A stretch of DNA of 62,611 nucleotides, taken from assembly GCA_018715695.1 (NCBI GenBank), contig DVLB01000089.1, positions 1-62,611 of the forward strand, read 5' to 3'. Below the pieces are notes generated by a model. It did no database searches. It saw nothing but the letters and a program-made list of their open reading frames with translations, and was not told where the DNA came from. Every line of letters begins with the position of its first letter. Position 1 is the first letter of the stretch. Positions 10,637 to 20,212 of this stretch are shown here, one piece after another. Source of the DNA: Candidatus Galloscillospira stercoripullorum (lineage in GTDB: Bacteria > Bacillota > Clostridia > Oscillospirales > Oscillospiraceae). Made by a program: the position numbers and the translations under genes.

Positions 10637-11512
10637 TCAGTCCAGGACCTGGATGCCGGCGCCGATGACGCCCTTGCCGATATAGACGCTCAGGGTGGCG
10701 TCGATGGTGCTTTCCCAGCAGTGCTCACAGTCCGGGAAGGCGGAGAGCAGCTTTTCACGGAGCTGCTCCATGGCCTCGCTGGCGCCGCCGTGCTCGATAG
10801 CCAGGTTGTAGCGCCGGTGAGAGCCCAGCCTCTCCCTGCACAGCTCCACGAGCTTGTCCTGGGCCTGCCGGAAGCCCCGGACCTTGGCGATGGACTGAAG
10901 CTGCCCATCCTCGGAAAAATGGATTACTGGCTTGATGCTCAGCATGGTGCCCGCCATGGCGGTGACCTTCCCGATACGCCCACCCTTGGCCAGATACTCC
11001 AGGGTGTCCACGGTGAAGAAGGGGAAGGTGTTGCCGATAAGTTCCGGCACCCGATGCTCCACAAGGTATTCCCAGTCAGCTCCGGCACAGATCTCTTCCC
11101 AGAGCTGCAGCACAGTGATGCCGCTGCCCAGCGCGCCGCTGAGCGAGTCGAAGACCTTTATTTCCAGGTCGCTGCGCTCGGCGGCGTAGAGCCGGACCAT
11201 GTTGAAGGTGCCGGAGAGACCGGAGGAGAGCATCACGGCGATGACCTTTTCATAGCCGTCGGCGGCGATCTGGTCCAGGGTACGGGCCAGGAAAGGCAAG
11301 TCGGGCAGGGAGGTCTTGGGGATCTCGCCGGCGTCCAGGCGGCGGTAAATATCCTCAGAGAAAATATCCACCCCGTCGTGGTACTCTCCGTCGGCGCAGA
11401 GGATGCGCAGCGGGACGGTATAGATGGGCTTGCCCTGGCGCAGCTGCGCCGTCAAATCGGCGGTGGAGTCGGTGAGCAGAGCGATCTTATGGGGGTTTGA
11501 CAAATTCCTCAC
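10637..11512 (-). CDS. DegV family (fatty-acid-binding) protein
   Basis: KIALLTDSTADL, TSLPDLPFLARTLDQI, VIAVMLSSGLSGTF, GKVTAMAGTMLSIKPVI. Confidence 0.9.
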   Translation of the reverse strand: MRNLSNPHKIALLTDSTADLTAQLRQGKPIYTVPLRILCADGEYHDGVDIFSEDIYRRLDAGEIPKTSLPDLPFLARTLDQIAADGYEKVIAVMLSSGLSGTFNMVRLYAAERSDLEIKVFDSLSGALGSGITVLQLWEEICAGADWEYLVEHRVPELIGNTFPFFTVDTLEYLAKGGRIGKVTAMAGTMLSIKPVIHFSEDGQLQSIAKVRGFRQAQDKLVELCRERLGSHRRYNLAIEHGGASEAMEQLREKLLSAFPDCEHCWESTIDATLSVYIGKGVIGAGIQVLD

Positions 11513-11519
11513 CCTAATC

Positions 11520-11556
11520 TATAATAATCACATAACGATGTTATGTGATTATTATA
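11520..11556. promoter_or_regulatory. Perfect dyad operator between divergent degV and tetR genes
   Basis: TATAATAATCACATAAC-GAT-GTTATGTGATTATTATA, 17-bp arms and 3-nt spacer. Confidence 0.8.
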
Positions 11557-11572
11557 AGCGGGAAGGCGTCTG

Positions 11573-12256
11573 ATGTCAATGAGTAAAAGAGAGACGGCGG
11601 AAGACTACCGACTTCAGCGGCAGCAGCAGGGGAGACAGACCGAGCAGGCCATCCTGCAGGCTGCGCTGGAGCTGGCCCGGGACAAGAGCTTTGACAGGGT
11701 CACCGTGCGGGACATCTGTGCCCGGGCGGGGATCACTACGGGGGCCTTTTACCACCATTTCCCCTCCAAGGAGGATCTGCTTAGCCGGGGCTTCGCGCCG
11801 CTGGACACCTATATGGAGCGGGCTCTCTCGGGGCACGAGGGAGAGGAGCCGCTGGAGCGCCTGTGGCGGATTCTGTCCACTTACGCGCTGTTCATCCAGG
11901 AGCAGGGGGTGGAGCTGGTGGCCCGGTATTATGAGCGCCGCCTCACGGATCGCTCGGCGGGCAGCATGGACCCTACCCGGTATACCCTGCGCGCCACCCT
12001 GGCGTGCCTGCAGGAGGCGCAGGCGCAGGGGAGCTTGGCGGGAGGTCAGGGCGCGGAGTGGACGGCGGATTTTCTCTTCCGGCATTTCCGGGGCATTGTC
12101 ATCGACTGGATCATCCATGGGGGAGAGTATCCGCTGCTGCCGATCCTGGAGGAGGACTACGCCCTGTTTGCCCGAATTTTTTCCAGGCCCCGAAAGGACG
12201 GAGACGGGGGGAACCCCGAGACGGCCGCGAAGGAGGAAAAAAAGGAGGCGCCCTGA
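11573..12256 (+). CDS. TetR/AcrR family transcriptional regulator
   Basis: N-terminal HTH (ILQAALELARDKSFDRVTVRDICARAGITTGAFYHHFPSKEDLL). Confidence 0.9.
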   Translation: MSMSKRETAEDYRLQRQQQGRQTEQAILQAALELARDKSFDRVTVRDICARAGITTGAFYHHFPSKEDLLSRGFAPLDTYMERALSGHEGEEPLERLWRILSTYALFIQEQGVELVARYYERRLTDRSAGSMDPTRYTLRATLACLQEAQAQGSLAGGQGAEWTADFLFRHFRGIVIDWIIHGGEYPLLPILEEDYALFARIFSRPRKDGDGGNPETAAKEEKKEAP

Positions 12257-12276
12257 GAGGCGCCTCCTTTTTTTAT
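12246..12276. terminator. Bidirectional terminator
   Basis: GGAGGCGCC...GGCGCCTCC followed by a T run. Confidence 0.7.
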
Positions 12277-12278
12277 GC

Positions 12279-13307
12279 TTACCACTTGTTTTCCACCTTC
12301 TCGGCAAAGCCCATGAGGTCCTTAACCTCCAGGACGGTGCCGTCATCCAGAACCGCCGTTCCGGAGAATCTGCCGAAGACCTGGTGCTGGTCGGACTTGA
12401 GAAAGGCCGCGCTGGTGAGGCTGGCGCGGTCCATCACGGGGGAGAAGCTCATTTCAAAGCGCTTATCGTCGCTTTCGAAGGTCCAGGGGGCGAGGAAATC
12501 CTCCCGGCCGTCCCTGCGGGGGATATGGAAGGTGACCTCAGAGAGCTTGTGTGCTTTGCCAGCGTAAAAGAGCATGTTCTCTGTGGCGGCAGAGGTGTTC
12601 CCAAAGCCGTAACCGATATTGAAGCCGAAGGGGACACCGCAGAGGAGACCCGAGGCGCTGCCCCAGTACCAGGTGTTGTGATAGGGCCATACCCCTCGGC
12701 CCCAGTCCAGCACGGCGAAGGAGTCGGAGGGATCGAAGGTGTAGGCCTTGTCGCCCAGGGCCACCGTGCCGTCGGCGCGCAGGCAGTTGATCTTCTGATT
12801 GAAATAGAAGTGGCCGGGCTTATCAAAGGGGGTGCAGATGACCATGGACTCCTCCGGCTCGGCGGAGAGAATGATCTCGGCGTCCAGATCTTTGCCGTCG
12901 TGGAACTTGTCCATGTGGGCGATGAGCTGCCGGCGGTGGCCGTCGTTGCGGAAGAAGATACCGTAGCCTTTGCCGGAGGCAGCCGTGTCCCCCACCTTGG
13001 AGGTCACCGGCAGGCCGGTGGAGCCCATGGGGAACAGGTACATGGGGCTTCGGGTGACCTGGAACTGCGTGTCAAAGTCCAGTAGGGAAATAGAGCAGAG
13101 GCCCATGTAGGAGTTGTCGGCGATGGTGAGGGCCAGGGCAAAATGGTCGTTCATCACCAGATAGTAGTCCCACTCCTTGAGCCGGGTGGCGCCGCCGCGA
13201 ATTTTGGAGCGGTCGTAGACGGGCAGAAGCCGTTTGGCGTAGCCCGGCTCGGTGAGGTTGCCCGCCTCGTCCAGCAGGGGAATGGGAGATACAATCTCGT
13301 GCTGCAT
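12279..13307 (-). CDS. DUF2804 domain-containing protein
   Basis: RLKEWDYYLVMNDHFALALTIADNSYMG...DWGRGVWPYHNTWYWGSASG...; ATG at 13307 preceded by GGAGGG. Confidence 0.8.
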   Translation of the reverse strand: MQHEIVSPIPLLDEAGNLTEPGYAKRLLPVYDRSKIRGGATRLKEWDYYLVMNDHFALALTIADNSYMGLCSISLLDFDTQFQVTRSPMYLFPMGSTGLPVTSKVGDTAASGKGYGIFFRNDGHRRQLIAHMDKFHDGKDLDAEIILSAEPEESMVICTPFDKPGHFYFNQKINCLRADGTVALGDKAYTFDPSDSFAVLDWGRGVWPYHNTWYWGSASGLLCGVPFGFNIGYGFGNTSAATENMLFYAGKAHKLSEVTFHIPRRDGREDFLAPWTFESDDKRFEMSFSPVMDRASLTSAAFLKSDQHQVFGRFSGTAVLDDGTVLEVKDLMGFAEKVENKW

Positions 13308-13413
13308 GGCGATCCCTCCTTGATCTTGATGAGACCAGTATACCTCTGGCGGCACGGAAAGCGCAAGAGCGGAATAGGGACAATCACCACCGGCATATCC
13401 TCGAAAGGCGGAG

Positions 13414-14607
13414 GTGAGCGCCATGTGGCGGCTATTGGGCAAGAAGTGGATGAGGGACTTGGCCCTGGGGGCGGGGCTGCTGGCCATGACGGTCGCGCTG
13501 GTGCTCTATCCAAAGGAGGCGGTGGCCTCAGCTCGGGAGGGGCTGGAGCTGTGCGGCAATGTGATCGTCCCCTCCCTTTTCCCATTTTTTGTCTTGTCCT
13601 CCCTGGTGGTGGAGCTGGGGCTCTCGGGCTATTTGGGCCGGGCGCTGGAGGGGATCATGCGCCCCCTGTTCGCGGTGAGCGGAGCCTGCGCCAGTGCCTT
13701 TGCTCTGGGCTTCGTGGGGGGGTATCCGGTAGGCGCCAAGACAGCTATCGAGCTCTATGAGAAGGGCATGTGTACCAAGACCGAGGCTGAACGGCTGCTC
13801 TCGTTCTGTAACAACTCCGGACCGGCTTTTATCCTGGGCGTGGTGGGCGCGGGAGTGTTCTCCAGCAGCCGGGTGGGAGTGCTGCTATGCCTGGCCCACG
13901 CGGCGGCCTCGGTGTGCGTGGGAGTGCTTTTCCGCTTCTACGGGAGGAGCTCGGAAAAGCGGGAGCGGAGAAGGGGGCCTAGCTTCGAAGCCCGGCGTTT
14001 CTCTGCCGCCTTTACAAACAGCATCAAAAGTTCGGCCCTCTCTACCCTTAATATATGTGCCTTCGTGGTCTTTTTCACCGTGGTGATCCGGCTGCTCTTC
14101 CTCACCGGGTTCCTGCCCGCCCTGGCACAGGCCCTGGGAGCGGTCTTTGCGCCTCTGGGTTTCTCCTCTGCCCAGGGTGAGCAGCTGCTCACGGGCTTTT
14201 TGGAAGTCTCCTCCGGGGTGTGGAGCCTCAAGGGGGAGGGAGCTTTGGCGGGCCGGGTGTCCATGGCGGCCTTCATGCTGGGGTGGGCCGGGGTGTCGGT
14301 CCACTGCCAGGTTCTCTCATTTATCAGCGGTAGCGGGCTGTCGGTGCGCACCTACCTGCTGGGAAAGCTGCTCCACGGAGGATTGTCGGCGCTGCTGGTG
14401 ACGGCGCTGTTTCGGCTGCTTCCCTTCCGTCTGCCGGTGTCCGCCTACCTGGCGCAGCAGGTGGAGGGCATTGCCGGCATGGACTTTCAGAGCGCGGTCA
14501 CCGTATCGGTAGTGGCAGCCTGGGTGATGTTTCTGCTTTTCTTTCTGACCGCAGCTCTGGCGGTGAGAAAAAAGAGTGGAAAAGGTCGACGGGGTGTGGT
14601 ACAATAG
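13414..14607 (+). CDS. ylbJ: Sporulation integral membrane protein YlbJ-like
   Basis: VIVPSLFPFFVLSSL, GGYPVGAKTA, LLSFCNNSGPAFILGVVG; start could be ATG 13423. Confidence 0.85.
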   Translation: MSAMWRLLGKKWMRDLALGAGLLAMTVALVLYPKEAVASAREGLELCGNVIVPSLFPFFVLSSLVVELGLSGYLGRALEGIMRPLFAVSGACASAFALGFVGGYPVGAKTAIELYEKGMCTKTEAERLLSFCNNSGPAFILGVVGAGVFSSSRVGVLLCLAHAAASVCVGVLFRFYGRSSEKRERRRGPSFEARRFSAAFTNSIKSSALSTLNICAFVVFFTVVIRLLFLTGFLPALAQALGAVFAPLGFSSAQGEQLLTGFLEVSSGVWSLKGEGALAGRVSMAAFMLGWAGVSVHCQVLSFISGSGLSVRTYLLGKLLHGGLSALLVTALFRLLPFRLPVSAYLAQQVEGIAGMDFQSAVTVSVVAAWVMFLLFFLTAALAVRKKSGKGRRGVVQ

Positions 14608-14628
14608 CTGCGCAGCAGCTATTGTACC
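14598..14628. repeat. Perfect inverted repeat overlapping the ylbJ stop codon
   Basis: GGTACAATAGCTGC-GCA-GCAGCTATTGTACC, 14-bp arms. Confidence 0.8.
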
Positions 14629-14729
14629 AACTATTTCGGCACAATTCGCTCCCGCCTGATGGCGCGGCCGCGAATGATGCCATTTATACCACAAGGCCGC
14701 AGCCTTAGTGGCATAATACCGCGAGAGAA

Positions 14730-14954
14730 ATGGGGGATGGCACGGTGCTGTTTGAAAAGAAGATGGAGCCCCGGTGCACTTACTGCGCCAGGAGCGCCAT
14801 GCTGGATGAGGAGCATGTGCTGTGCGCAAAAAAGGGTGTCATGTCCGCTGGGCAGTCCTGCCGGTGGTTTCGGTACGACCCTCTCAAGCGGGTGCCGCCC
14901 AAGCCCGCCGCCCCTGATTTCAGCCATTTGAAAGAGGAAGATTTCGTCCTCTGA
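14730..14954 (+). CDS. Small Cys-containing hypothetical protein
   Basis: 74 aa with CTYCARSAMLDEEHVLCAKKGVMSAGQSCRWFRYDPLKRVPP, zinc-ribbon-like Cys spacing. Confidence 0.6.
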   Translation: MGDGTVLFEKKMEPRCTYCARSAMLDEEHVLCAKKGVMSAGQSCRWFRYDPLKRVPPKPAAPDFSHLKEEDFVL

Positions 14955-14960
14955 AATGAA

Positions 14961-14998
14961 GCGGCCGCCCGCCGGAAATTCCGGCGGGCGGTTTTCTG
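14961..14998 (+). terminator. Terminator
   Basis: CCGCCCGCCGGAA-ATT-CCGGCGGGCGG followed by TTTTCT. Confidence 0.7.
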
Positions 14999-15084
14999 TG
15001 GAGACCGGGGCGGGATTGTGGAAAACGCCCATTGAAATCAGGGAACGGCCCGAGTACAATAGGGCGCGAAAGGGGGGAAAGGGC

Positions 15085-15642
15085 GTGTATCTGCTGCTGG
15101 GCAGCCGGGGCGGAGACGGCCGGGCGGAGGCCCGGGCCCTGCTGGCTCTGGCGCTGGAGGAGAGCTTTGGCCTCCGGCAGATGCCGGAGATCGCCCGGGG
15201 TGAGAGAGGCAAACCCTATTTCCCCAGCCATCCTCAGATCCACTTCAACCTCAGCCACAGCGGGCCTTTAGCCCTGTGCGCCGTGGGGGAGGAGCCGGTG
15301 GGGGTGGATATCGAGGTCCTGCGCCCTCGCTCTCCCAGACTGCCCCAGCGGGCCCTCACGCCGGAGGAATTGGTGTGGTATGACGCCCGGGGCAGGCGGT
15401 GGGAGGATTTCTACACCCTCTGGACCCGGAAGGAGAGCCTAGTGAAATACACTGGCGCAGGACTTTACGACCCCCGGCAGGTCCAGCCGCCGCTTCCAGA
15501 GGAGGAGGGCGGTGAACCTCTGGTGCGCAGTTGGGCGGGAGAGGACTGGCGGGCGGCACTGTGTGGTCGCGGACCTCTGCCTGCGTCTATACGCTGGGTA
15601 CCCTCAGCAGACGAGGGACAGCACGCCAGGGAGACGCTCTGA
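15085..15642 (+). CDS. 4'-phosphopantetheinyl transferase superfamily protein
   Basis: GKPYFPSHPQIHFNLSHSGPLALCAVGEEPVGVDIE, FYTLWTRKESLVKYTG; GTG 15085 likely start. Confidence 0.85.
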   Translation: MYLLLGSRGGDGRAEARALLALALEESFGLRQMPEIARGERGKPYFPSHPQIHFNLSHSGPLALCAVGEEPVGVDIEVLRPRSPRLPQRALTPEELVWYDARGRRWEDFYTLWTRKESLVKYTGAGLYDPRQVQPPLPEEEGGEPLVRSWAGEDWRAALCGRGPLPASIRWVPSADEGQHARETL

Positions 15643-15805
15643 ACGTGTGCTGCCGGCCTGTATTGCCGTTGCCCGCCGAGAGCAGGAGGCCTTGAGGGAA
15701 ATTTAAGAGAAACTTAAAGACTTTTCAAGGAGCCTTTGCTATACTAAAGTCACCAAATGATCGGAAAGGGAACATCCGCCGCGGTGCGGAAAGGAGGGAG
15801 CGGAC

Positions 15806-16894
15806 GTGAACATTCTCATCCTGACCGGCAAGTTCGGTATGGGTCATTGGTCGGCATCCCAGTCGCTGCGTCAGCAGCTCCAGGCAAGCTTTCCGGAGGC
15901 CTGCGTTACAGTGGAGGACTTTCTGGCCTGGTCCATGCCCGATGCCTCCGAGACCATCTATAAAGGATTTGATCTTCTGGTGACCCACGGCAGCGGGATC
16001 TTCAATACTTATTACCGCATGACCGAGAACGTCGCCACGGAAACGCCCCAGCTGTTGGAGTCCTTTTTCCTGGATAAGCTCCAGCAGCTGCTGGAGCTGC
16101 GGCGGCCTGACGCCGTTATCGCCACCCATCCCTTCTGCGCCAAGACGGTCTCCCGGTACAAGAGGGAGACCCGCTCTAGGCTGCCTCTGGTGACCTGCAT
16201 CACCGATCTCTCGTCCCACTCCGAGTGGATCAACACCGGTACTGACTGCTACCTGGTGGGCAGCGACGAGATCCGTGAGCGCCTGGCGAAGAAGGGCGTG
16301 GAGCGCGGCCGCGTGCTGGTTACCGGCATTCCGGTGCGCTCTGAGTTCAAGCACCCCGGCCGCCGCAGCGGTGATGGGGAGCGCCATCTGCTCATCATGG
16401 GCGGGGGCCTGGGGCTCATGCCTAAGCGGGAGCGGTTTTATGAGGAACTCAACGCCATGCCTGGAGTGAAGACAGTACTCATCGCCGGGGGAAATGAGAA
16501 GCTGCGGGAGCGGCTGGAGGGCCGGTATGAGAACATCGAGGTCTTGGGCTTTACCGACCGGGTCTATGAGTACATGGCCTGGGCGGACCTGGTCCTCACC
16601 AAGCCGGGCGGCATCACCCTGTTTGAAACCATCTTCTCCGAACTGCCCATCCTGGCCTGGGAGCCTTTCCTTCAGCAAGAGATCAACAATGCCCGCTTCC
16701 TGCTGCGCAGCGGCATCGGTCGCATTGCGCGGAAGGGGAGCGAGGAGTGCCTCTCGGCCATCTCGGGGCTCATTTACGATACGGCGGCCCTGGAGCGGAT
16801 GCGGGAGAACATGCGCCGGCTTAAGAGCCAACTGGAAGAAGAGAGCCTGAACCGGCTGCTCTCCGGCCTGATGAAAAAAGGAGCGTGCGCCTGA
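15806..16894 (+). CDS. Glycosyltransferase, MGDG synthase / diacylglycerol glucosyltransferase-like (GT28)
   Basis: NILILTGKFGMGHWSASQSL, IMGGGLGLMP, YMAWADLVLTKPGGITLFE. Confidence 0.85.
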   Translation: MNILILTGKFGMGHWSASQSLRQQLQASFPEACVTVEDFLAWSMPDASETIYKGFDLLVTHGSGIFNTYYRMTENVATETPQLLESFFLDKLQQLLELRRPDAVIATHPFCAKTVSRYKRETRSRLPLVTCITDLSSHSEWINTGTDCYLVGSDEIRERLAKKGVERGRVLVTGIPVRSEFKHPGRRSGDGERHLLIMGGGLGLMPKRERFYEELNAMPGVKTVLIAGGNEKLRERLEGRYENIEVLGFTDRVYEYMAWADLVLTKPGGITLFETIFSELPILAWEPFLQQEINNARFLLRSGIGRIARKGSEECLSAISGLIYDTAALERMRENMRRLKSQLEEESLNRLLSGLMKKGACA

Positions 16895-17016
16895 TGAAAA
16901 AAGAGAACAAGATCGCCCTGGTGTCCATCCTGTCCGCAGTTGCCGCCCTGGCGGCGGCAGCCGGCGTGGTGAGTTATTTCCTGCTGAGGAGGAGAAAACG
17001 CTCCCATGGGGCTTAA
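16894..17016 (+). CDS. Small single-pass membrane protein (40 aa), absent from the ORF track
   Basis: ATGA overlap with the previous stop; MKKENKIALVSILSAVAALAAAAGVVSYFLLRRRKRSHGA; AAAGGAG upstream. Confidence 0.6.
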   Translation: MKKENKIALVSILSAVAALAAAAGVVSYFLLRRRKRSHGA

Positions 17017-18076
17017 ACGCGGCCGCCTGGGCGCGGTCATCCTGATCGCGCTGATCGTGCTGACCGGTTTCCTGCTGCTGCGGGACCAGCCGCTGGGAGA
17101 GCTGACGGGAGCCCTGAAGCGGGTGCAGCCGGGCTATGTGCTGCTGGGCCTGGGGCTGATGTTTGTGTTTGTGGGCAGTGAAGCCATGGGGACCCGGGTA
17201 ATCCTGGGGCGTCTGGGCCACAGCGTGCCCTACCGCAGGTGCCTGGGGTATTCCTTCGTGGGCTTTTACGTCAGCTCCATCACGCCCTCCTCCACCGGTG
17301 GGCAGCCCGCCCAGATCTACTACATGAGCCGGGACGGGGTCCCGGCGGCCCATGGGGCTTTGGACATGATGCTGCTGGCCGTGTGCTACCAGGTGACCAT
17401 CCTCCTCTACGCCGCCGTGATGCTGCTGCTGCGGCCCGGCCTACTCTCCCTGATGGGGGGCGGCCTGGGGCTGCTGCTGCTCTACGGCGGTGCCGTCATG
17501 GTGGTCCTCACCGCAGGGATGCTGTGCGTCATGTTCCTGCCCCGGGCGGCCCGCCGTCTGACGGGCGGCGTGCTGGGCATTCTGGTGCGCCTGCGCCTGA
17601 TCCGGGAGGCAAAGACGGCTCGGGAACGGCTGGACCGGCAGTTGGAGGAATACCGGGAGGGCGCGGCATGCCTCCGGAAGAATCCCGGCCTGATCCCGGT
17701 GCTGCTGGGACTCACCACCGTGCAGCTCACCGCGCTGTTCTCCGTGCCCTTTGTGGTCTACCGGGCCTTTGGACTGAGTGAGTATGGCCCCATGGATCTC
17801 ATCGGCACCCAGGTGCTGCTCACCGTGGCCACGTCCGCTCTCCCGCTGCCCGGAGCGGTGGGTGCCAGCGAGGGAGGATTTGTGGCCGCCTTCGCCTTGT
17901 TCTTTGGCTCCGACCTGGTGACACCGGCGGTGCTGGTGAGCCGGGGAATCAGCTTTTACTCCTTCCTGGTTCTCAGCGGTATCATCACCCTGGCTGTCCA
18001 CATGCGGGGACGAAAAAAACGGACCGGGAAGCCTGATCGGGAGCCGGAAAAACAGACCGATACCACCGCGGCATAG
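17006..18076 (+). CDS. YbhN/lysylphosphatidylglycerol synthase TM-region family flippase-like protein
   Basis: GYSFVGFYVSSITPSSTGGQPAQIYYMSRDGVP and LPLPGAVGASEGGF motifs. Confidence 0.85.
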   Translation: MGLKRGRLGAVILIALIVLTGFLLLRDQPLGELTGALKRVQPGYVLLGLGLMFVFVGSEAMGTRVILGRLGHSVPYRRCLGYSFVGFYVSSITPSSTGGQPAQIYYMSRDGVPAAHGALDMMLLAVCYQVTILLYAAVMLLLRPGLLSLMGGGLGLLLLYGGAVMVVLTAGMLCVMFLPRAARRLTGGVLGILVRLRLIREAKTARERLDRQLEEYREGAACLRKNPGLIPVLLGLTTVQLTALFSVPFVVYRAFGLSEYGPMDLIGTQVLLTVATSALPLPGAVGASEGGFVAAFALFFGSDLVTPAVLVSRGISFYSFLVLSGIITLAVHMRGRKKRTGKPDREPEKQTDTTAA

Positions 18077-18103
18077 CGGGAAGCAAAAAATAGATAAAGA
18101 GGA

Positions 18104-18131
18104 CCGTGCCTCTTGAGGCACGGTCTTTTTT
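18104..18131 (+). terminator. Terminator
   Basis: GACCGTGCCTC-TT-GAGGCACGGTC followed by TTTTTT. Confidence 0.75.
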
Positions 18132-18178
18132 GTGCTATGATTTCCCAGAAGATCACAGAGGGGAAGGAGACCTTTTAT

Positions 18179-19126
18179 ATGAAGTATCTGGGGATCGATC
18201 TGGGCGGGATCAACGTGGCCGCCGCGGTGGTGGACGAAGGAGGAACTATCCTCTCCCGGGGTCGGGTGTCCACGCCCCGCACCGGGGCAGAGGCAGTAGC
18301 CGATGCTATGGCTGCCGCTGCCCGGGCGGCGGTGGAGGGAGCCGGCCTTGCCATGGAGGAGATTGCCTCCGTGGGTGTGGGTTCTCCCGGTACCATCGAC
18401 CCCGGTGCGGGGATCGTGGAGTACTGGTCCAACCTGGACTTTCACCATGTTCCCCTGTCGGGCATGGTGGAGCAGCGCCTGGGCCGGCCGGTTTACCTGG
18501 AGAACGATGCCAATGCCGCGGCCCTGGGGGAGTATGCCGCCGGGGCAGGCCGGGGGAGCGAGTCCATGGTAGCCATCACCTTGGGCACCGGCGTGGGCGG
18601 CGGCGCTGTGCTGGGGGGCAAGCTCTATACCGGCTACAACTACGCGGGGCTGGAGGTGGGCCACTTCGTCATCGAATACGGCGGCCGCAGCTGTACCTGC
18701 GGCCGCAAGGGCTGCTTTGAAGCCTACGCCTCCGCTACCGCCCTCATCAAGCGCACCCGGGAGGAGATGGAGCGCCATCCTGAGTCGGCGCTGTGGCGTG
18801 TGGCCGGTAGCCTGGAGAAGGTGGAGGGCCGGACGGCCTTTGAGGCCGCTGCTCTAGGTGACGCTACAGCCAAAGCCCTGGTGGAGGAGTACCAGAGCTA
18901 TTTGGCCTGCGGTATTGCCAGCCTCATTAACATCTTCCAGCCGGAGGTCTTCTGCGTGGGCGGGGGCGTGGCCGGCGCGGGGGAGACGCTGCTGGGCAGA
19001 GTGCGGGAGATGGTGGACCGGGAGGATTACGCCCGCCATAACGCCCGGCGTACCCGGCTGGTGGCTGCCTCCCTGGGTAACGATGCGGGCATCATCGGCG
19101 CGGCCCTGCTGCCTCTGTTCCGCTGA
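18179..19126 (+). CDS. ROK family sugar kinase
   Basis: YLGIDLGGINVAAAVVDEGG, ENDANAAALGEY, TLGTGVGGG, CTCGRKGCFEAYAS. Confidence 0.93.
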   Translation: MKYLGIDLGGINVAAAVVDEGGTILSRGRVSTPRTGAEAVADAMAAAARAAVEGAGLAMEEIASVGVGSPGTIDPGAGIVEYWSNLDFHHVPLSGMVEQRLGRPVYLENDANAAALGEYAAGAGRGSESMVAITLGTGVGGGAVLGGKLYTGYNYAGLEVGHFVIEYGGRSCTCGRKGCFEAYASATALIKRTREEMERHPESALWRVAGSLEKVEGRTAFEAAALGDATAKALVEEYQSYLACGIASLINIFQPEVFCVGGGVAGAGETLLGRVREMVDREDYARHNARRTRLVAASLGNDAGIIGAALLPLFR

Positions 19127-19181
19127 AGCGGGCTTTGGTCAAAACGTCATAGGCGAAAAAAGTACATAAAACAGGGAAAAG

Positions 19182-19220
19182 CCGTCGGTCCGCCTGTGGA
19201 AGCGGACCGACGGCTTTTTG
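19182..19220. terminator. Bidirectional terminator
   Basis: AAAGCCGTCGGTCCGC...GCGGACCGACGGCTTTTT. Confidence 0.75.
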
Positions 19221-19241
19221 CAATTTTTTGTGCTATGGACT

Positions 19242-20060
19242 TCAAATCGTGTGCTTGAGGATAAAGCCGAGGATGGCGCTCTCCAGCTCCCTGGGCCTTT
19301 CGAAGATGGCCACATGTCCGCAGCCGGGGATGGTGAGGTACTCGGCGCCGGGGATAGCGTCGGCCATGATTTTGGAGAAGCGGGGGGGCTTGAGAATATC
19401 CTGTTCGCCGCAGAGGATAAGGGCGGGGCAGCGGATGCTTCCCAGCTTATCGGTCATGGTCACATCCTGGGCAAAGGTGTCGTAGAGGATCTTCTGCCCC
19501 TCCAGGTAGTCGGCGTTGGCGGCCTTGGTGGCCTTGGCTCGCTCGGTGAGCATGGCCTTGTTGTCCCGGATGAAGTCAGGACCGTAAATACTGGGCGCCA
19601 TGCCCCAGAAGAAGGTCTCTCCGTCCTTGGTGTCGCATAGTATCTTCCAGCCCAGGACAAATCCGCTGAGCACATCGTCCAGCTCACTGACCGAGTCGAT
19701 GACCGAGATGGTCTTGACCATTTCGGGGTAGAGGATGGCGAACTTCATGGCGGTCTCGCCGCCATAGGAGGTGCCGATGAGGTGGAGCTGCTCCGCGCCC
19801 AGGGAGAGGAAGAGCTCTCTGGCCTCGGCGCAATGCTGGGCGAAGGAGTAGGGGCCGGCAGGCTTGTCTGACTTCATCTGTCCCTTGAAGTCGTGGAGGA
19901 TGATGCGCCAGCCCAGTTTTTCGAAAACGGGGGTAAGCAGGGACCAGGAGTTGGTGGAGGCCATGACGCCGTTGAGAAAGGCGACAGTCTCCTTGCCGTT
20001 GGGGTCGCCCTTCACCTCATAAAACAGGCGGACGCCGCTGCTGGTGGTAAAGTAAGCCAT
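19242..20060 (-). CDS. Alpha/beta hydrolase
   Basis: HLIGTSYGGETAMKFA nucleophile elbow (GTSYGG), catalytic-type GCGHVAIFERP. Confidence 0.85.
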   Translation of the reverse strand: MAYFTTSSGVRLFYEVKGDPNGKETVAFLNGVMASTNSWSLLTPVFEKLGWRIILHDFKGQMKSDKPAGPYSFAQHCAEARELFLSLGAEQLHLIGTSYGGETAMKFAILYPEMVKTISVIDSVSELDDVLSGFVLGWKILCDTKDGETFFWGMAPSIYGPDFIRDNKAMLTERAKATKAANADYLEGQKILYDTFAQDVTMTDKLGSIRCPALILCGEQDILKPPRFSKIMADAIPGAEYLTIPGCGHVAIFERPRELESAILGFILKHTI

Positions 20061-20212
20061 AGCTATGATCCTCCTTATAAAAAATAAAAAGCGTGCGGGG
20101 AGCGGGGTCAAAAGACTCCGTTCCCCGCACAGCCAAGGGATTTACACAGTATTACGATTGTGTGTGTCGGGGAGGCCCGGCGGTTTCCCGCCGGGCCGGA
20201 GGGAAACGATGA

